Shown one piece after another: positions 7,367 through 14,843 of a DNA stretch of 64,000 bases. Source of the stretch: SIG480 sp045636865 (GTDB lineage Bacteria > Bacillota > Clostridia > Oscillospirales > JAAYXM01); NCBI GenBank assembly GCA_045636865.1, contig JAZTYJ010000016.1:132843-196842 (forward strand), written 5' to 3'. Made by a program: the position numbers and the translations under genes. The notes below the pieces were generated by a model, which saw nothing but the letters and a program-made list of their open reading frames with translations, did not search any database and was not told where the DNA came from. Every line of letters starts with the position of its first letter. Within the stretch, counting starts at the first letter, position 1.

Positions 7367-8233
7367 TTAAGGCCTCCCATATTTGATGTTGTTATTTTTC
7401 AAGAAGCTTTTCAAAGCCTCCAACTGACTTGCTGTCGCCCATACTCTGAAAGCAACGGTGTGTACTTCGGCATCCTCTGCCGGTGCTGTTGCGACCTGCG
7501 CTCCAAGCATTTCCCGAAATTCTGAAGGTGTGTATTGTTCTACCTCCTCATTTGGTAAATCATTCGGTAAAGCTTTCGTCATTTTCGTCATTTCATACTT
7601 TGCAAGCTCGGCTCTGCGCTTCTCGATGCGCTCCTTTTCTGCAAGAGCCTCTGCAAGGTCGAAATCCTTGAGGAAAACACCCTTGACCTGCTCTGCGATG
7701 TCTGCATCCAGTCCGAGGGAATTGATAGAATCAAGCCCTGCAATGATGCGGTCAATCTTTCCCCCGAGCTCTTCCACCACGGCAGATGCCGAAGTCGAAA
7801 TATTAAGCCATTTCGGATTGTGCAGTTTCTCATAAGGCACAAGCTCCGCAAGGTTGCCAATCATTGCGGCATAAACTTCCTTGATGTCGTTGAGCTTTTT
7901 ATCCTTCTTGGCATTCTCGTAGGTCTTGACCTGTGCATCAATCTCCGAGCTCTGCTCTTTCACCATTGCAATAAGCTCTTTGGCCTGCTTCTCAAAAGCC
8001 TCATACGGCTCAAGGTATTTCGCTTTCATTTCCTTGCGCTTGCCGTCGATTGCATCTGCAAGCTTGTTGAGGCTCGCTCGGTCTTTCTTTGCATCACCTA
8101 TCGTGGAATCGGTGTAAACCCTGCCCTTATAAGCTGCAAGACCGTCCTCAAGCCATTTCTTTACCTCGGCATAGTTCCACTCTATCGGAGGCAACGGCTC
8201 ACCGTTTGTCGGTGTAAGAATCTGAATTTCCAT
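7367..8233 (-). CDS. DUF1351 phage protein
   Basis: A 288-aa soluble protein that matches the DUF1351 pattern: WNYAEVKKWLEDGLAAYKGRVYTDSTI near the start, DRASLNKLADAIDGKRKEMK, then a long coiled coil (residues about 75-125 and 190-225). The C-terminus is WATASQLEALKSFLKNNNIKYGRP. DUF1351 genes sit next to RecT in many Firmicute prophages, as here, with a 3-nt gap to recT. Biochemical role unknown; likely part of recombination. Confidence 0.8.
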   Translation of the reverse strand: MEIQILTPTNGEPLPPIEWNYAEVKKWLEDGLAAYKGRVYTDSTIGDAKKDRASLNKLADAIDGKRKEMKAKYLEPYEAFEKQAKELIAMVKEQSSEIDAQVKTYENAKKDKKLNDIKEVYAAMIGNLAELVPYEKLHNPKWLNISTSASAVVEELGGKIDRIIAGLDSINSLGLDADIAEQVKGVFLKDFDLAEALAEKERIEKRRAELAKYEMTKMTKALPNDLPNEEVEQYTPSEFREMLGAQVATAPAEDAEVHTVAFRVWATASQLEALKSFLKNNNIKYGRP

Positions 8234-8271
8234 TGTATTTTTCTCCTTTCGCGTGTATCGCTGAATTTTCG

Positions 8272-8535
8272 TTAATTAAAGAATCCTTCAAAAGCACTCT
8301 CGTTCGGGATTGCGCTCTCTGTGATGTGGAGCAATCCCCCGAAGGTGTTCGGTACTTCATCCGCAGGAACATCAACCCTGCTGACTCGCGCCTCTGAATC
8401 GCCATACCTTGTGGGAACTTTCACAATGTCGCCCACTTTGAGAGGCACATCTGCGATGTAGGTGTAATTCGTACCGCCGTAGCCTTCGCCGTAACGGTTC
8501 TTAAACTGCACCTGCACAATGTTTGTTGTCGGCAT
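8272..8535 (-). CDS. Small beta-barrel-like prophage protein
   Basis: An 87-aa protein, beta-rich, with YTYIADVPLKVGDIVKVPTRYGDSEARVSRVD in its centre, reminiscent of the small barrel at the N-terminus of PriA-type proteins. No catalytic residues are visible. It lies between the exonuclease and DUF1351 genes, so a role with the recombination module is likely. Family assignment is by visual similarity only. Confidence 0.5.
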   Translation of the reverse strand: MPTTNIVQVQFKNRYGEGYGGTNYTYIADVPLKVGDIVKVPTRYGDSEARVSRVDVPADEVPNTFGGLLHITESAIPNESAFEGFFN

Positions 8536-8569
8536 CTTCTTTCCTCCTTTCGCGTGGTGTGTTGTCTTT

Positions 8570-9256
8570 CTATATCTCCGGAAGTATCAAGGGAGGCTCA
8601 ACATCCTTCTCAATGTATTCCCTCCAAAACTTGACACCCTCGGTCTTGAGATATTCGATGTCCTCCGCCTTCTCCTCCCGGTCGAATCGGTATGTCCTGC
8701 GCTCACTTCGGATGTCATCGTCTCCGTAGTCATATTTCAACTGTGCGTGAAGAACTGCGAAGTCAAACCCGCTTGCAATCATCTGCCAAAGGCACTGGCA
8801 ATAATATTGGTCGGGGATGCACGGCTTGCCGTCTTTCCACCACTTCTCTTTTTGCATCGAGCGGACAATCGAGGTTGTCTTGATTTCGAGAACTCCCTTT
8901 TTGCCCGTTTTCAGCTCGGTCAATCTGCCGTCAAGTGTGGAAAGGATGAAAGGATGTTCCTCATTCCTCACGAGGTCGAATCTGCCGCGATATTCCGTCT
9001 TGTACTTGTCTGCATAGTCAAGGGCGAACAATCCACGAATCAAACTCTCTGCCGCGTGTCCGTACCTGACCGCCTCGCTGTCCGAAATATCGGGAGCTTT
9101 CACCCTGCCCGTTTTTCTCTTCCATAACTCTGTATTTGAGCACCACGGAGAAAGACCTATAATCGCCGCCGCTTCACTTCCTCCGATGCCCCGCATCCTC
9201 GCTCGGTGCCATTCTTCCTCGGTTGTGATTGTCTGCGGTATAATCAGCTCGCTCAT
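8570..9256 (-). CDS. YqaJ-type viral recombinase (lambda exonuclease family)
   Basis: A 228-aa protein with the YqaJ signature RMRGIGGSEAAAIIGLSPW (residues about 20-38), SEAVRYGHAAESLI, and the PD-(D/E)xK core LSTLDGRLTE...GVLEIKTTS (about 108-130), followed by YYCQCLWQMIASG. These proteins are 5'-3' exonucleases that make the single strands bound by RecT. The stop of the upstream small gene overlaps its start, consistent with a coupled recombination module. Confidence 0.9.
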   Translation of the reverse strand: MSELIIPQTITTEEEWHRARMRGIGGSEAAAIIGLSPWCSNTELWKRKTGRVKAPDISDSEAVRYGHAAESLIRGLFALDYADKYKTEYRGRFDLVRNEEHPFILSTLDGRLTELKTGKKGVLEIKTTSIVRSMQKEKWWKDGKPCIPDQYYCQCLWQMIASGFDFAVLHAQLKYDYGDDDIRSERRTYRFDREEKAEDIEYLKTEGVKFWREYIEKDVEPPLILPEI

Positions 9257-9453
9257 TCCGCATCTGCCTTTCGCAACTTCAAGAACAACTTTCCCTTTGA
9301 ATTGACCGTCAAGCCATTTCCCTTGATTTCAGATTTGCGCCTTTTGTCCTCTTTCGGACTCCAGCCGCAACAAGTGCATTCTCGACCTGCTAACGAGCAA
9401 AGAACACCTTTGTTATATCTGCAATGTTGTTCCTCTCCGCATTTACCTCTCAT
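9253..9453 (-). CDS. Small Cys-rich prophage protein, 66 aa
   Basis: The start is placed at ATG 9453 because a GGAGG site lies 8 nt upstream and the ATG overlaps the stop of the transglycosylase gene (ATGA). The protein is MRGKCGEEQHCRYN followed by CSLAGRECTCCGW, six cysteines in the first 33 residues, then a basic tail. It looks like a compact metal-binding knuckle. Function unknown. Confidence 0.55.
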   Translation of the reverse strand: MRGKCGEEQHCRYNKGVLCSLAGRECTCCGWSPKEDKRRKSEIKGNGLTVNSKGKLFLKLRKADAE

Positions 9454-10157
9454 ATTAAGCACCTCCATTTCTCCGCATTTTCCATAACTGACAATGCATA
9501 TTCGCTTGCCGTTCCGTTATAGCTTCCCTTGTTGTAGGCGGTCAAAGCACCCTCGATGCATCCATAACGGTCTGTGAGCTCTCGCACAATCGCGCAAGCC
9601 GTTCTGAAATTGTCCTTCGGTACGAGTAAATCCGTTCCCCCGATTTCTATCATCGTATCTCCCCACCACTTGAGCCACACTTGACAATAGCCGTATGCAT
9701 TGCCATCATCGCCCATTGTGTTTCGGAAATTCGTCTCTCTTTCAACAAGTCCGAGCATCATATGATAATCAACTCCGAACTCCTCCGAAGCCTCAAACAA
9801 AGCTCTCTGCTCTGCATATCCGAGCGGGATTTCTTCAGAATAAAAATCTGTATCGGGTTCGATTACAGTTTCCGTTGTCGGTGTTGCTTCAACCTCAACT
9901 TTCTCCGTGGCGGTTTCTTTCGGGGTAATTTCGGCAATTTCGGAGCTGATGCGGTAAACTACCACCCCAAAACAAAAGACGGCTAAAACCATCAAAAGAA
10001 TCGCCGAGAGCGATATTGCATTGATGCACTTTCGCTCCGCCTTGAGTTTTTGGAGCTCTGCCTCTTTATCCGCAAGAGTTATAATCGTTGATTGCATCCC
10101 GTCTCTCGTCGGATTGCCCTGCACACTTACGATGCGGTATCTTCCGTCTTTTCGCAT
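9450..10157 (-). CDS. Membrane-anchored lytic transglycosylase-like protein
   Basis: A 235-aa protein. A soluble, Lys/Glu-rich N-terminus is followed by one membrane helix (about residues 46-70, ILLMVLAVFCFGVVVY), a Thr/Glu-rich linker, and an SLT/lysozyme-like domain from about residue 115. Visible motifs are MMLGLVERETNF with the catalytic-type Glu, GNAYGYCQVW, and LTAYNKG. Such domains cut peptidoglycan on the outside. The location inside the early replication operon rather than near tail or lysis genes is unusual. It overlaps the upstream HTH-like gene by 31 nt. Confidence 0.7.
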   Translation of the reverse strand: MRKDGRYRIVSVQGNPTRDGMQSTIITLADKEAELQKLKAERKCINAISLSAILLMVLAVFCFGVVVYRISSEIAEITPKETATEKVEVEATPTTETVIEPDTDFYSEEIPLGYAEQRALFEASEEFGVDYHMMLGLVERETNFRNTMGDDGNAYGYCQVWLKWWGDTMIEIGGTDLLVPKDNFRTACAIVRELTDRYGCIEGALTAYNKGSYNGTASEYALSVMENAEKWRCLI

Positions 10158-10378
10158 TGTATGTTCCTCACTTCCTCAATTAAATCCTCAAGCCTTACTC
10201 CCAAATACTGCGCCAATAAAGGCGGACTGATGAAGTAAGTCCATTTTGTACTCCCCGGCATCTGCATCGCCTCGCCTATCGGCAGAACTCCGCGCCTCAT
10301 TCCTTCATAGACGAAAAGAACGGATTTCTGCATAATCTTTGCCGCCTCGGGAACGCTGATTTTGACAAAGCCTCTCAT
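10127..10378 (-). CDS. Small HTH-like prophage protein
   Basis: An 83-aa protein with ISVPEAAKIMQKSVLFVYEGMRRGVLPIG, which fits the helix-turn-helix pattern of excisionase or MerR N-terminal domains, then TKWTYFISPPLLAQYLG. This suggests DNA binding as a small regulator or excisionase. It overlaps both neighbours. No named family is certain. Confidence 0.55.
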   Translation of the reverse strand: MRGFVKISVPEAAKIMQKSVLFVYEGMRRGVLPIGEAMQMPGSTKWTYFISPPLLAQYLGVRLEDLIEEVRNIQCEKTEDTAS

Positions 10379-10836
10379 TCTTTCCCTCCATCCTTCAAGT
10401 TCTTTGCAAATCTCTTTTTGGGAACCGTTGTAGCTGTCGTTGCCCTCGGTCTGCTCGGTCTACTCCACTTTCCTCCGCCTGCAATTCCTTCATCTTTCCA
10501 TCCGCAAGCCTTCAATGATGTTCCCGATTCCGAGCAAAGAATGTATGTTATGATTTTTTCATAGCCCATTTCTTTTGCTACTCTTGCAGCTCGTGAATAC
10601 AAGAAAGAACATACATCTTTTGTGCCGTCTGTGCATAATCTCACGACCTCAACTGTCTTGCCGTCATCAAGCATTCGTGATACCGGTCTGCCAACCTGCA
10701 CGACACCGACCAACTTTCCACCCATCGAGGCTCCGATGCGGAATTTATCACGGTGTACTGCATCGTGATGCCTGTGCAAATCTTGCACGAATTTGTTAGC
10801 CTCCGATAATTCCAAAGGCATCGCCTCAAGCTTCAT
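10375..10836 (-). CDS. XF1762-type GNAT-fold phage protein
   Basis: A 153-aa protein with LSEANKFVQDLHRHHDAVHRDKF near the start, then GGKLVGVVQVGRPVSR, TVEVVRLCTDGT, CSFLYSRAARVAKEMGY, and ILCSESGTSLKACGWK. This is the pattern of the phage XF1762 family, which resembles GNAT acetyltransferases. The substrate is unknown. The C-terminus is rich in Arg, Thr and Lys and may bind DNA. It is the second gene of the early operon. Confidence 0.75.
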   Translation of the reverse strand: MKLEAMPLELSEANKFVQDLHRHHDAVHRDKFRIGASMGGKLVGVVQVGRPVSRMLDDGKTVEVVRLCTDGTKDVCSFLYSRAARVAKEMGYEKIITYILCSESGTSLKACGWKDEGIAGGGKWSRPSRPRATTATTVPKKRFAKNLKDGGKE

Positions 10837-10881
10837 TAGCTTATATCTCCCTTCGCTTTGTGATTTTTTGCACTTACTTCT

Positions 10882-11079
10882 TTATGAAGAAACTGCATCT
10901 GCCGTCTGCGGCTCTCCATACCAAAAACGCTCAAAATCATCTTGACGGATGATGTAATCGCGGCAATGCGGAGGCTTTCGCGCTTTCAGATAGCCTTTGC
11001 GTATCCATTTGCGGACAGTTTCTACATCTCTTTTGGTGATTTCCGCCAATTCTTTAACCGTGTAATTGTTTACTTTCAC
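10882..11079 (-). CDS. MerR/excisionase-like DNA-binding protein
   Basis: A 65-aa protein, YTVKELAEITKRDVETVRKWIRKGYLKARK, a clear helix-turn-helix of the MerR/excisionase class. It is the first gene of the leftward early operon and is transcribed divergently from the XRE repressor, which is the usual place for a Cro- or Xis-like switch protein. Confidence 0.75.
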   Translation of the reverse strand: MKVNNYTVKELAEITKRDVETVRKWIRKGYLKARKPPHCRDYIIRQDDFERFWYGEPQTADAVSS

Positions 11080-11099
11080 TAATTTTCACCACCTTATAT

Positions 11100-11325
11100 G
11101 TTTTTATGTTGCTTTTCATATCTTTTAGTGATATTATTGTTTTGCGAGAACTTAATACACACGATACGAAAGCAGGCTCACTATTTTGTTTTCACATTTT
11201 TTAGTGAGTTCTTATCACGTTTGTCATTTTATCACATCATTATGTGAAAATCAACACCAATTTATATGTTTTTCACTGTTTTCAGTGTCTTTCGTATACG
11301 TGCACAAAAAGACGGAGGTATAATT
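11100..11325. promoter_or_regulatory. Lysis-lysogeny control region with three palindromic operators
   Basis: The divergent gap holds three 16-bp dyads, TCACATTTTTTAGTGA (11192-11207, imperfect), TCACATCATTATGTGA (11232-11247, perfect) and TCACTGTTTTCAGTGT (11273-11288). Their centres are 40 and 41 bp apart. A fourth weaker TCAT...GTGA element is at 11116-11131, sharing TTTTAGTGA (11123, 11199) with the first. The TCAC/GTGA half-site fits repressor binding by the adjacent XRE protein. No sigma-A promoter is certain by eye. Confidence 0.65.
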
Positions 11326-11652
11326 GTGCAATTTTCACAAACGTTCAAAAAGCTGTGTAAAAGCAAAGGCGTTTCCCAAAAGCAAGCACTGGAAGATATG
11401 AAAATGAACAGAAATGCAGTTCAACCGTGGTCGCGTGGAATGCCCGGAGCTGATGCACTTCAGAAAATCGCTGAATACTTCGGTGTATCGATGGATTCTT
11501 TACTTGGCAGAGAACAAAAAAATCCCGCTACCGAAATTGGTAACGGGATTTCAGAAAAGAAAGCTGAACTTGTAAAAAGGGTTATGCAGATGTCTGATGC
11601 GGAACTTGAGAGGCTTGACCTTCTTCTTCAGATTGTTGAAGCAAAGAAATAA
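11326..11652 (+). CDS. XRE-family phage repressor
   Basis: A 108-aa protein. The GTG at 11326 is chosen as start because GGAGG lies 7 nt upstream and the HTH begins directly after it (VQFSQTFKKLCKSKGVSQKQAL); an in-frame ATG 60 nt earlier has no ribosome site and lies inside the operator region. Residues 1-65 form the HTH with a typical YFGVSMDSLLGRE end, and the last 30 form a dimerisation helix. There is no LexA-type protease domain, so induction must differ from cI. Its last 71 bp overlap an antisense small gene. Confidence 0.85.
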   Translation: MQFSQTFKKLCKSKGVSQKQALEDMKMNRNAVQPWSRGMPGADALQKIAEYFGVSMDSLLGREQKNPATEIGNGISEKKAELVKRVMQMSDAELERLDLLLQIVEAKK

Positions 11653-11710
11653 GCATCTCGACTTGTTCCTCACTCAATGCGAGGATTCTTTCTATGATGG
11701 GTTCGCGCAT
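11582..11710 (-). CDS. Small antisense gene overlapping the repressor end
   Basis: A 42-aa reading frame, MREPIIERILALSEEQVEML and onward, starting at ATG 11710 with a strong AAAGGAGG site 8 nt upstream on the minus strand. The stop at 11582 lies inside the repressor gene, giving a tail-to-tail overlap of 71 bp. The sequence LSEEQVEMLISLLQQ is a well-formed amphipathic helix. The strong ribosome site argues for translation. The function is unknown. Confidence 0.5.
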   Translation of the reverse strand: MREPIIERILALSEEQVEMLISLLQQSEEEGQASQVPHQTSA

Positions 11711-11767
11711 GTTGTTGTCCTCCTTTGTTTAACGGGGCAAATTTAGTTTATCAAATGTGTTTTATTT

Positions 11768-11840
11768 TTGACAACGGTTTCACACCTGCCAAATGATGTC
11801 ATCATTGTACTGGCTTTACATACGAAAGTACAGATGTAAA
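11768..11840 (+). promoter_or_regulatory. Candidate promoter and dyads upstream of membrane XRE gene
   Basis: The 266-bp stretch before the next gene holds TTGACA (11768-11773), a dyad ATGATGTCATCAT (about 11793-11805) where a -10 would lie, and an inverted repeat TTTACAT / ATGTAAA (about 11815-11835). No good -10 is seen, so activity would need a partner. The rest of the gap (11841-11960) shows nothing recognisable. Confidence 0.4.
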
Positions 11841-11976
11841 TCGCTCCACGAGGGATGCAAATCGTTTCCGAGCAAAGTCCAAATCATTTTAAAACAAAGA
11901 CCGAATTATTCAAAATGCAAGCAATACCAACAAAAAACAAGGTTCATATCAATTTTACACGAAAGGAGGATAAACA

Positions 11977-12537
11977 ATGCCTGCTGAACTTATAGCGAAT
12001 TATATTAACACAAAAAAAGAAGAACTTGGCTTGACCAACAAAGGTGTATCCGATGCAACAGACAACCTCGTTCCCGAATCCACTATAAAAAATCTTTGCA
12101 CGAAGAAAACGGATAATCCGGGCATCATTACACTTATGCGCATTATGGATGCCGTCGGCGGTTCTTTTGATGAAATGCTCCACCCTGAAAAGTCGAAAGA
12201 TGAACTCAAAGAAGCTGCTGTTTTCGCACAAAAAGACCTGTACGAGTATCAGCTTGCCGCGATGAAAGAAACAAGCGAAGCTCATATCTCCAATATCCGA
12301 GCACACTATGAGCAACATATTGCCGAGAAGAACGCATCTTTTGAGAAAATAGAGGCGCACTATGAAAAGCGTCTTGCAGACAAGCGAGAAGTAATCGCTG
12401 CAACGGAAGCACATCTTGCGACCGTGGAAAAAGAAAAGAAATGGTTTCGCCTCGGATTCATAATAAGCATCGTAGTGTTCGCCGCTCTCTGCATTGCAGA
12501 ACTGGCGAATCCAACAATAGGTTGGATAACATGGTGA
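11977..12537 (+). CDS. Membrane-tethered XRE-type protein with coiled coil
   Basis: A 186-aa protein. Residues about 3-65 form a helix-turn-helix (LIANYINTKKEELGLTNKG, VPESTIKNLC, LMRIMDAVGGSFDEML). Residues 70-150 form a long coiled coil rich in Glu, Lys and Ala, with near repeats such as AHYEQHIAEK / AHYEKRLADK. Residues 154-176 form a single membrane helix (FRLGFIISIVVFAALCIAEL). A strong AAAGGAGG site precedes ATG. This domain order suggests a DNA-binding or sensor protein held at the membrane, or a phage exclusion factor. Both ideas are inference. Confidence 0.7.
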   Translation: MPAELIANYINTKKEELGLTNKGVSDATDNLVPESTIKNLCTKKTDNPGIITLMRIMDAVGGSFDEMLHPEKSKDELKEAAVFAQKDLYEYQLAAMKETSEAHISNIRAHYEQHIAEKNASFEKIEAHYEKRLADKREVIAATEAHLATVEKEKKWFRLGFIISIVVFAALCIAELANPTIGWITW

Positions 12538-12645
12538 TGCTGAAGATTATACATCAAGCGAACCGAGAAACAAGTCGAAACATAGCACAAACAAGAAAGA
12601 AAAGTCAAAAGAAGAAAGGAATTGAAAAATTATAAGGTGATTTGT

Positions 12646-13158
12646 ATGTTAAAGAGTAAGAAAGGTATTATCATAATCGGAATAGTCGCAATCATCATTA
12701 TTCTCGCCATAATCGGCGCGATGACATCAAACAACGATGCAGAAACCGTTGAGGAGCGCCTGACAATTACGGCCTCAAACCTGAACGAACTATATGAGGA
12801 AATGTGCGAAGCAGTAAGCAACATGGAGCCGAACTCCTCTGCTCGTGTGGATGCAATCGCAGAATTTGCAAAAGAAGCTGCAACATATCCGCCAACTGCA
12901 GGAAACAAAGACATCGGCAACGAAGCAGCCTCGCTCATCATTAAAAACTATCCGAATTATTTTGAATCGGTTGAATTGATGGAAAAACTTATGCTTTGCG
13001 GATTATATCTTGAGAACAATTATTTCGGTAAAGATGTATCGGATTGCGGAGAAGATGTCGCGCAAGCGGTCAAATATGTCTATTGCGGAATTGAAACACC
13101 CGACAGCGAATCAACAAAAGCGAACCTTCAGCAAGTCGCAGAACTCATCAAGAAATAA
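12646..13158 (+). CDS. Membrane-anchored hypothetical prophage protein
   Basis: About 170 aa from ATG 12646, chosen over an upstream in-frame ATG because AAGGTG lies correctly spaced before it. The N-terminus is KSKKGIIIIGIVAIIIILAIIG, one membrane anchor (uncleaved or signal-like). The rest is a soluble helical domain facing outward, with no known motif. It lies in the lysogeny region just before the integrase, where genes expressed by the lysogen are common. Confidence 0.55.
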   Translation: MLKSKKGIIIIGIVAIIIILAIIGAMTSNNDAETVEERLTITASNLNELYEEMCEAVSNMEPNSSARVDAIAEFAKEAATYPPTAGNKDIGNEAASLIIKNYPNYFESVELMEKLMLCGLYLENNYFGKDVSDCGEDVAQAVKYVYCGIETPDSESTKANLQQVAELIKK

Positions 13159-13169
13159 GCAGAAATAAA

Positions 13170-13258
13170 AAAAGCCCCCGAGGTGCGGCAAACACCGTCG
13201 GGAGCCGTGCAAAAAAACTATACCACGCGAATGGAGAAGCTCTTTTTGCGTCTCCAAT
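13170..13258. terminator. Two hairpins between moron-like gene and integrase
   Basis: First hairpin: GCCCCCGA..GGTG / CACC..TCGGGAGC (about 13174-13205), with a T-run only when read on the minus strand. Second: GGAGAAGC / GCGTCTCC around a T-rich loop (about 13233-13255). The first would stop leftward transcripts. Neither is followed by a T-run on the plus strand, so they may instead act as a leader structure for integrase. Confidence 0.45.
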
Positions 13259-13287
13259 TATAACACGCACAAAGGAGAAATGTCAAG

Positions 13288-14400
13288 ATGGACAACACGA
13301 ACAGAACAGCAAGGAAGAAAAGAAAGAAACAAATGAGGTTGCCGAACGGCCTCGGAAGTGTGCATCTGATAGGCGATGCAAAGAGCCGTCGCAAACCGTG
13401 GAGAGCTCGCGTTCCCTCTCATATCGAGTTTGACGAAATCAACGGAACCGCAAAACAGAAATACATCACTATCGGGTATTATGCAACCCAAGCAGAAGGA
13501 ATGGCAGCTCTGTTCGAGTATCAAAAGAATCCGTACACCCTTGAAGCATCAACCTGCTCCTTTGCAGATGTGTTCGAGATGTGGAAAGCAAAGAAATACC
13601 CTGAAATTTCTGCATCAGGTCAAAAGGGATACAATGCCGCGTTCAAAAGCTCAAGCGCTTTGCATAATATGAAAATGCGAGACATCCGCACCCTGCATCT
13701 TGAGAACGTAATGCAGAATCTGACGGGAGGTCATCAAAAGCAAGCCGTCATCAAAATAATGTGGGGACAGATGTTCAAGTATGCAATCGAGCACGATATT
13801 GTACAGAAGAACTATGCCGAATTTGTTAAGACAAAGGACAAGGACGAAGGAACGACACGAACCGCAATACCTCCCGAAGCCATCAACAAAGTTTGGCAAG
13901 CTATTGACGAAGGGAACGAAGATGCCGAAATTGTTATGATGTACATCTATACCGGATTTAGGCTTTCGGAGTTGTTGGAAATCCCTATTAAGGATATAGA
14001 CCTCGATGCAAGAATCATTGTCGGAGGTATGAAAACGGCCGCAGGTAAAAACCGCCGTGTGCCGATTCATAAATGCATACTGCCTTTCATTGAAAAACGA
14101 ATGAAACAAAACAAAGAATTTCTCATCGAGGGTAAAGGGAAATATGCAAATCAACCTCTTAAAAGTCACCATTTGGTAAAACGACATTGGGATAAGATTA
14201 TGCCAAAGCTTGGACTTGCAGAATACACTCCTCACTATGCTCGACATACTTGCGCGACGATGTTGAGAACGGCAGGCATCGAGGAAGATTTGAGAAAGCT
14301 CATCCTCGGTCATAGTAGAAACGATATAACAGACCGATACACTCACGTTCCCGATTCAATGCTGATTGAGGCAATAGATAAGGTACAAGGTAGAGAATAG
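13288..14400 (+). CDS. int: Tyrosine recombinase (prophage integrase)
   Basis: A 370-aa protein. Residues 1-75 form an AP2-like arm-binding domain (RKPWRARVPS, YYATQAEGMAALFEY), about 85-180 the core-binding SAM-like domain (FADVFEMWKAKKYPEIS), and about 190-370 the catalytic domain. Catalytic residues are visible: Arg in YTGFRLSELLEI, HxxR in HYARHTC, His in LILGHS, and the nucleophile Tyr in ITDRYTHV. AAAGGAG precedes the ATG. The integrase is followed by repeats and a host-like terminator, so the right prophage end lies just past it. Confidence 0.93.
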   Translation: MDNTNRTARKKRKKQMRLPNGLGSVHLIGDAKSRRKPWRARVPSHIEFDEINGTAKQKYITIGYYATQAEGMAALFEYQKNPYTLEASTCSFADVFEMWKAKKYPEISASGQKGYNAAFKSSSALHNMKMRDIRTLHLENVMQNLTGGHQKQAVIKIMWGQMFKYAIEHDIVQKNYAEFVKTKDKDEGTTRTAIPPEAINKVWQAIDEGNEDAEIVMMYIYTGFRLSELLEIPIKDIDLDARIIVGGMKTAAGKNRRVPIHKCILPFIEKRMKQNKEFLIEGKGKYANQPLKSHHLVKRHWDKIMPKLGLAEYTPHYARHTCATMLRTAGIEEDLRKLILGHSRNDITDRYTHVPDSMLIEAIDKVQGRE

Positions 14401-14500
14401 TGTGTACTAAGTGTGTACTTGCAGTATGTTTTTCAATCGTTTTGTATGGTGCAAAAGTTTCCAAAAGAACCCGAAACCCCTTAATTCTATGCACTTTTCA
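14398..14500. other. Probable right attachment region of the prophage
   Basis: Directly after the integrase stop, GTGTGTACT occurs twice (14400 and 14411), as expected for integrase arm sites. AT-rich sequence follows. The phage-host join should lie here, between 14400 and the terminator at 14552. The core cannot be defined without the left end, which is outside the window. Confidence 0.4.
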
Positions 14501-14551
14501 TATAAAATCGGACATTTATTGTTAAAATGATGTTAGATATCAAGAGTAATC

Positions 14552-14612
14552 AATAGCCCTCCGGATGTGATGTAAGGTGAAAGGTTGCATCAGCCGGGGG
14601 GTTATTTTTTTG
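14552..14612 (+). terminator. Terminator upstream of tRNA-Val
   Basis: Long stem AATAGCCCTCCGG / CCGGGGGGTTATT with an inner GATG / CATC stem and a run of seven Ts. It may end the integrase transcript or be left over from a host gene cut off by the prophage. Confidence 0.65.
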
Positions 14613-14632
14613 CCTTGAAATCAAAAAAGGTC

Positions 14633-14661
14633 TTGACAAAGCACACACTTTAGTCTATAAT
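14633..14661 (+). promoter_or_regulatory. Consensus sigma-A promoter of tRNA-Val
   Basis: TTGACA (14633-14638), 17-bp spacer, TATAAT (14656-14661), a perfect consensus match. The tRNA starts 17 nt after the -10 box. Confidence 0.92.
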
Positions 14662-14677
14662 GTTTAATGTTCGGTCT

Positions 14678-14753
14678 GGACGATTAGCTCAGCTGGTAGA
14701 GCATCTGCTTGACGTGCAGAGGGTCAGCGGTTCGAGTCCGTTATCGTCCACCA
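14678..14753 (+). tRNA. tRNA-Val (anticodon GAC)
   Basis: A 76-nt gene that folds as a complete cloverleaf: acceptor GGACGAT / ATCGTCC, D-arm GCTC / GAGC, anticodon stem TCTGC / GCAGA with loop TTGACGT (anticodon GAC at 14711-14713), T-arm with TTCGAGT, and encoded CCA. It reads GUC and GUU valine codons. It has its own promoter and terminator. The prophage integrase lies on its 5' side, so the tRNA 3' end is not the phage join. Confidence 0.96.
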
Positions 14754-14754
14754 A

Positions 14755-14786
14755 TAACCACACTCAACAGAGTGTGGTTATTTTTT
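14755..14786 (+). terminator. Terminator of tRNA-Val
   Basis: Stem TAACCACACTC / GAGTGTGGTTA (14755-14780), loop AACA, then six Ts. Confidence 0.9.
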
Positions 14787-14802
14787 ATATGAGAAAAAAG
14801 AA

Positions 14803-14828
14803 TACCCCTGCGATTTTTCGCAGGGGTA
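14803..14828 (-). terminator. Terminator of the lipoprotein operon
   Basis: Stem TACCCCTGCGA / TCGCAGGGGTA, followed on the minus strand by a T-rich run. It lies 15 nt beyond the lipoprotein stop codon. Confidence 0.85.
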
Positions 14829-14843
14829 CGGCGATAGCATGAG

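Noticed and set aside
1..11000. Many plus-strand open frames across the prophage early region
   Set aside because: They lie opposite the coding strand of well-supported genes, lack ribosome sites and encode Ser/Phe/Cys-rich products with no motif, so they are shadows.
14678..14753. tRNA-Val as the phage attachment site
   Set aside because: The prophage lies on the 5' side of the tRNA and is separated from it by a terminator and the tRNA promoter; the tRNA is intact and there is no second copy of its end in the window.
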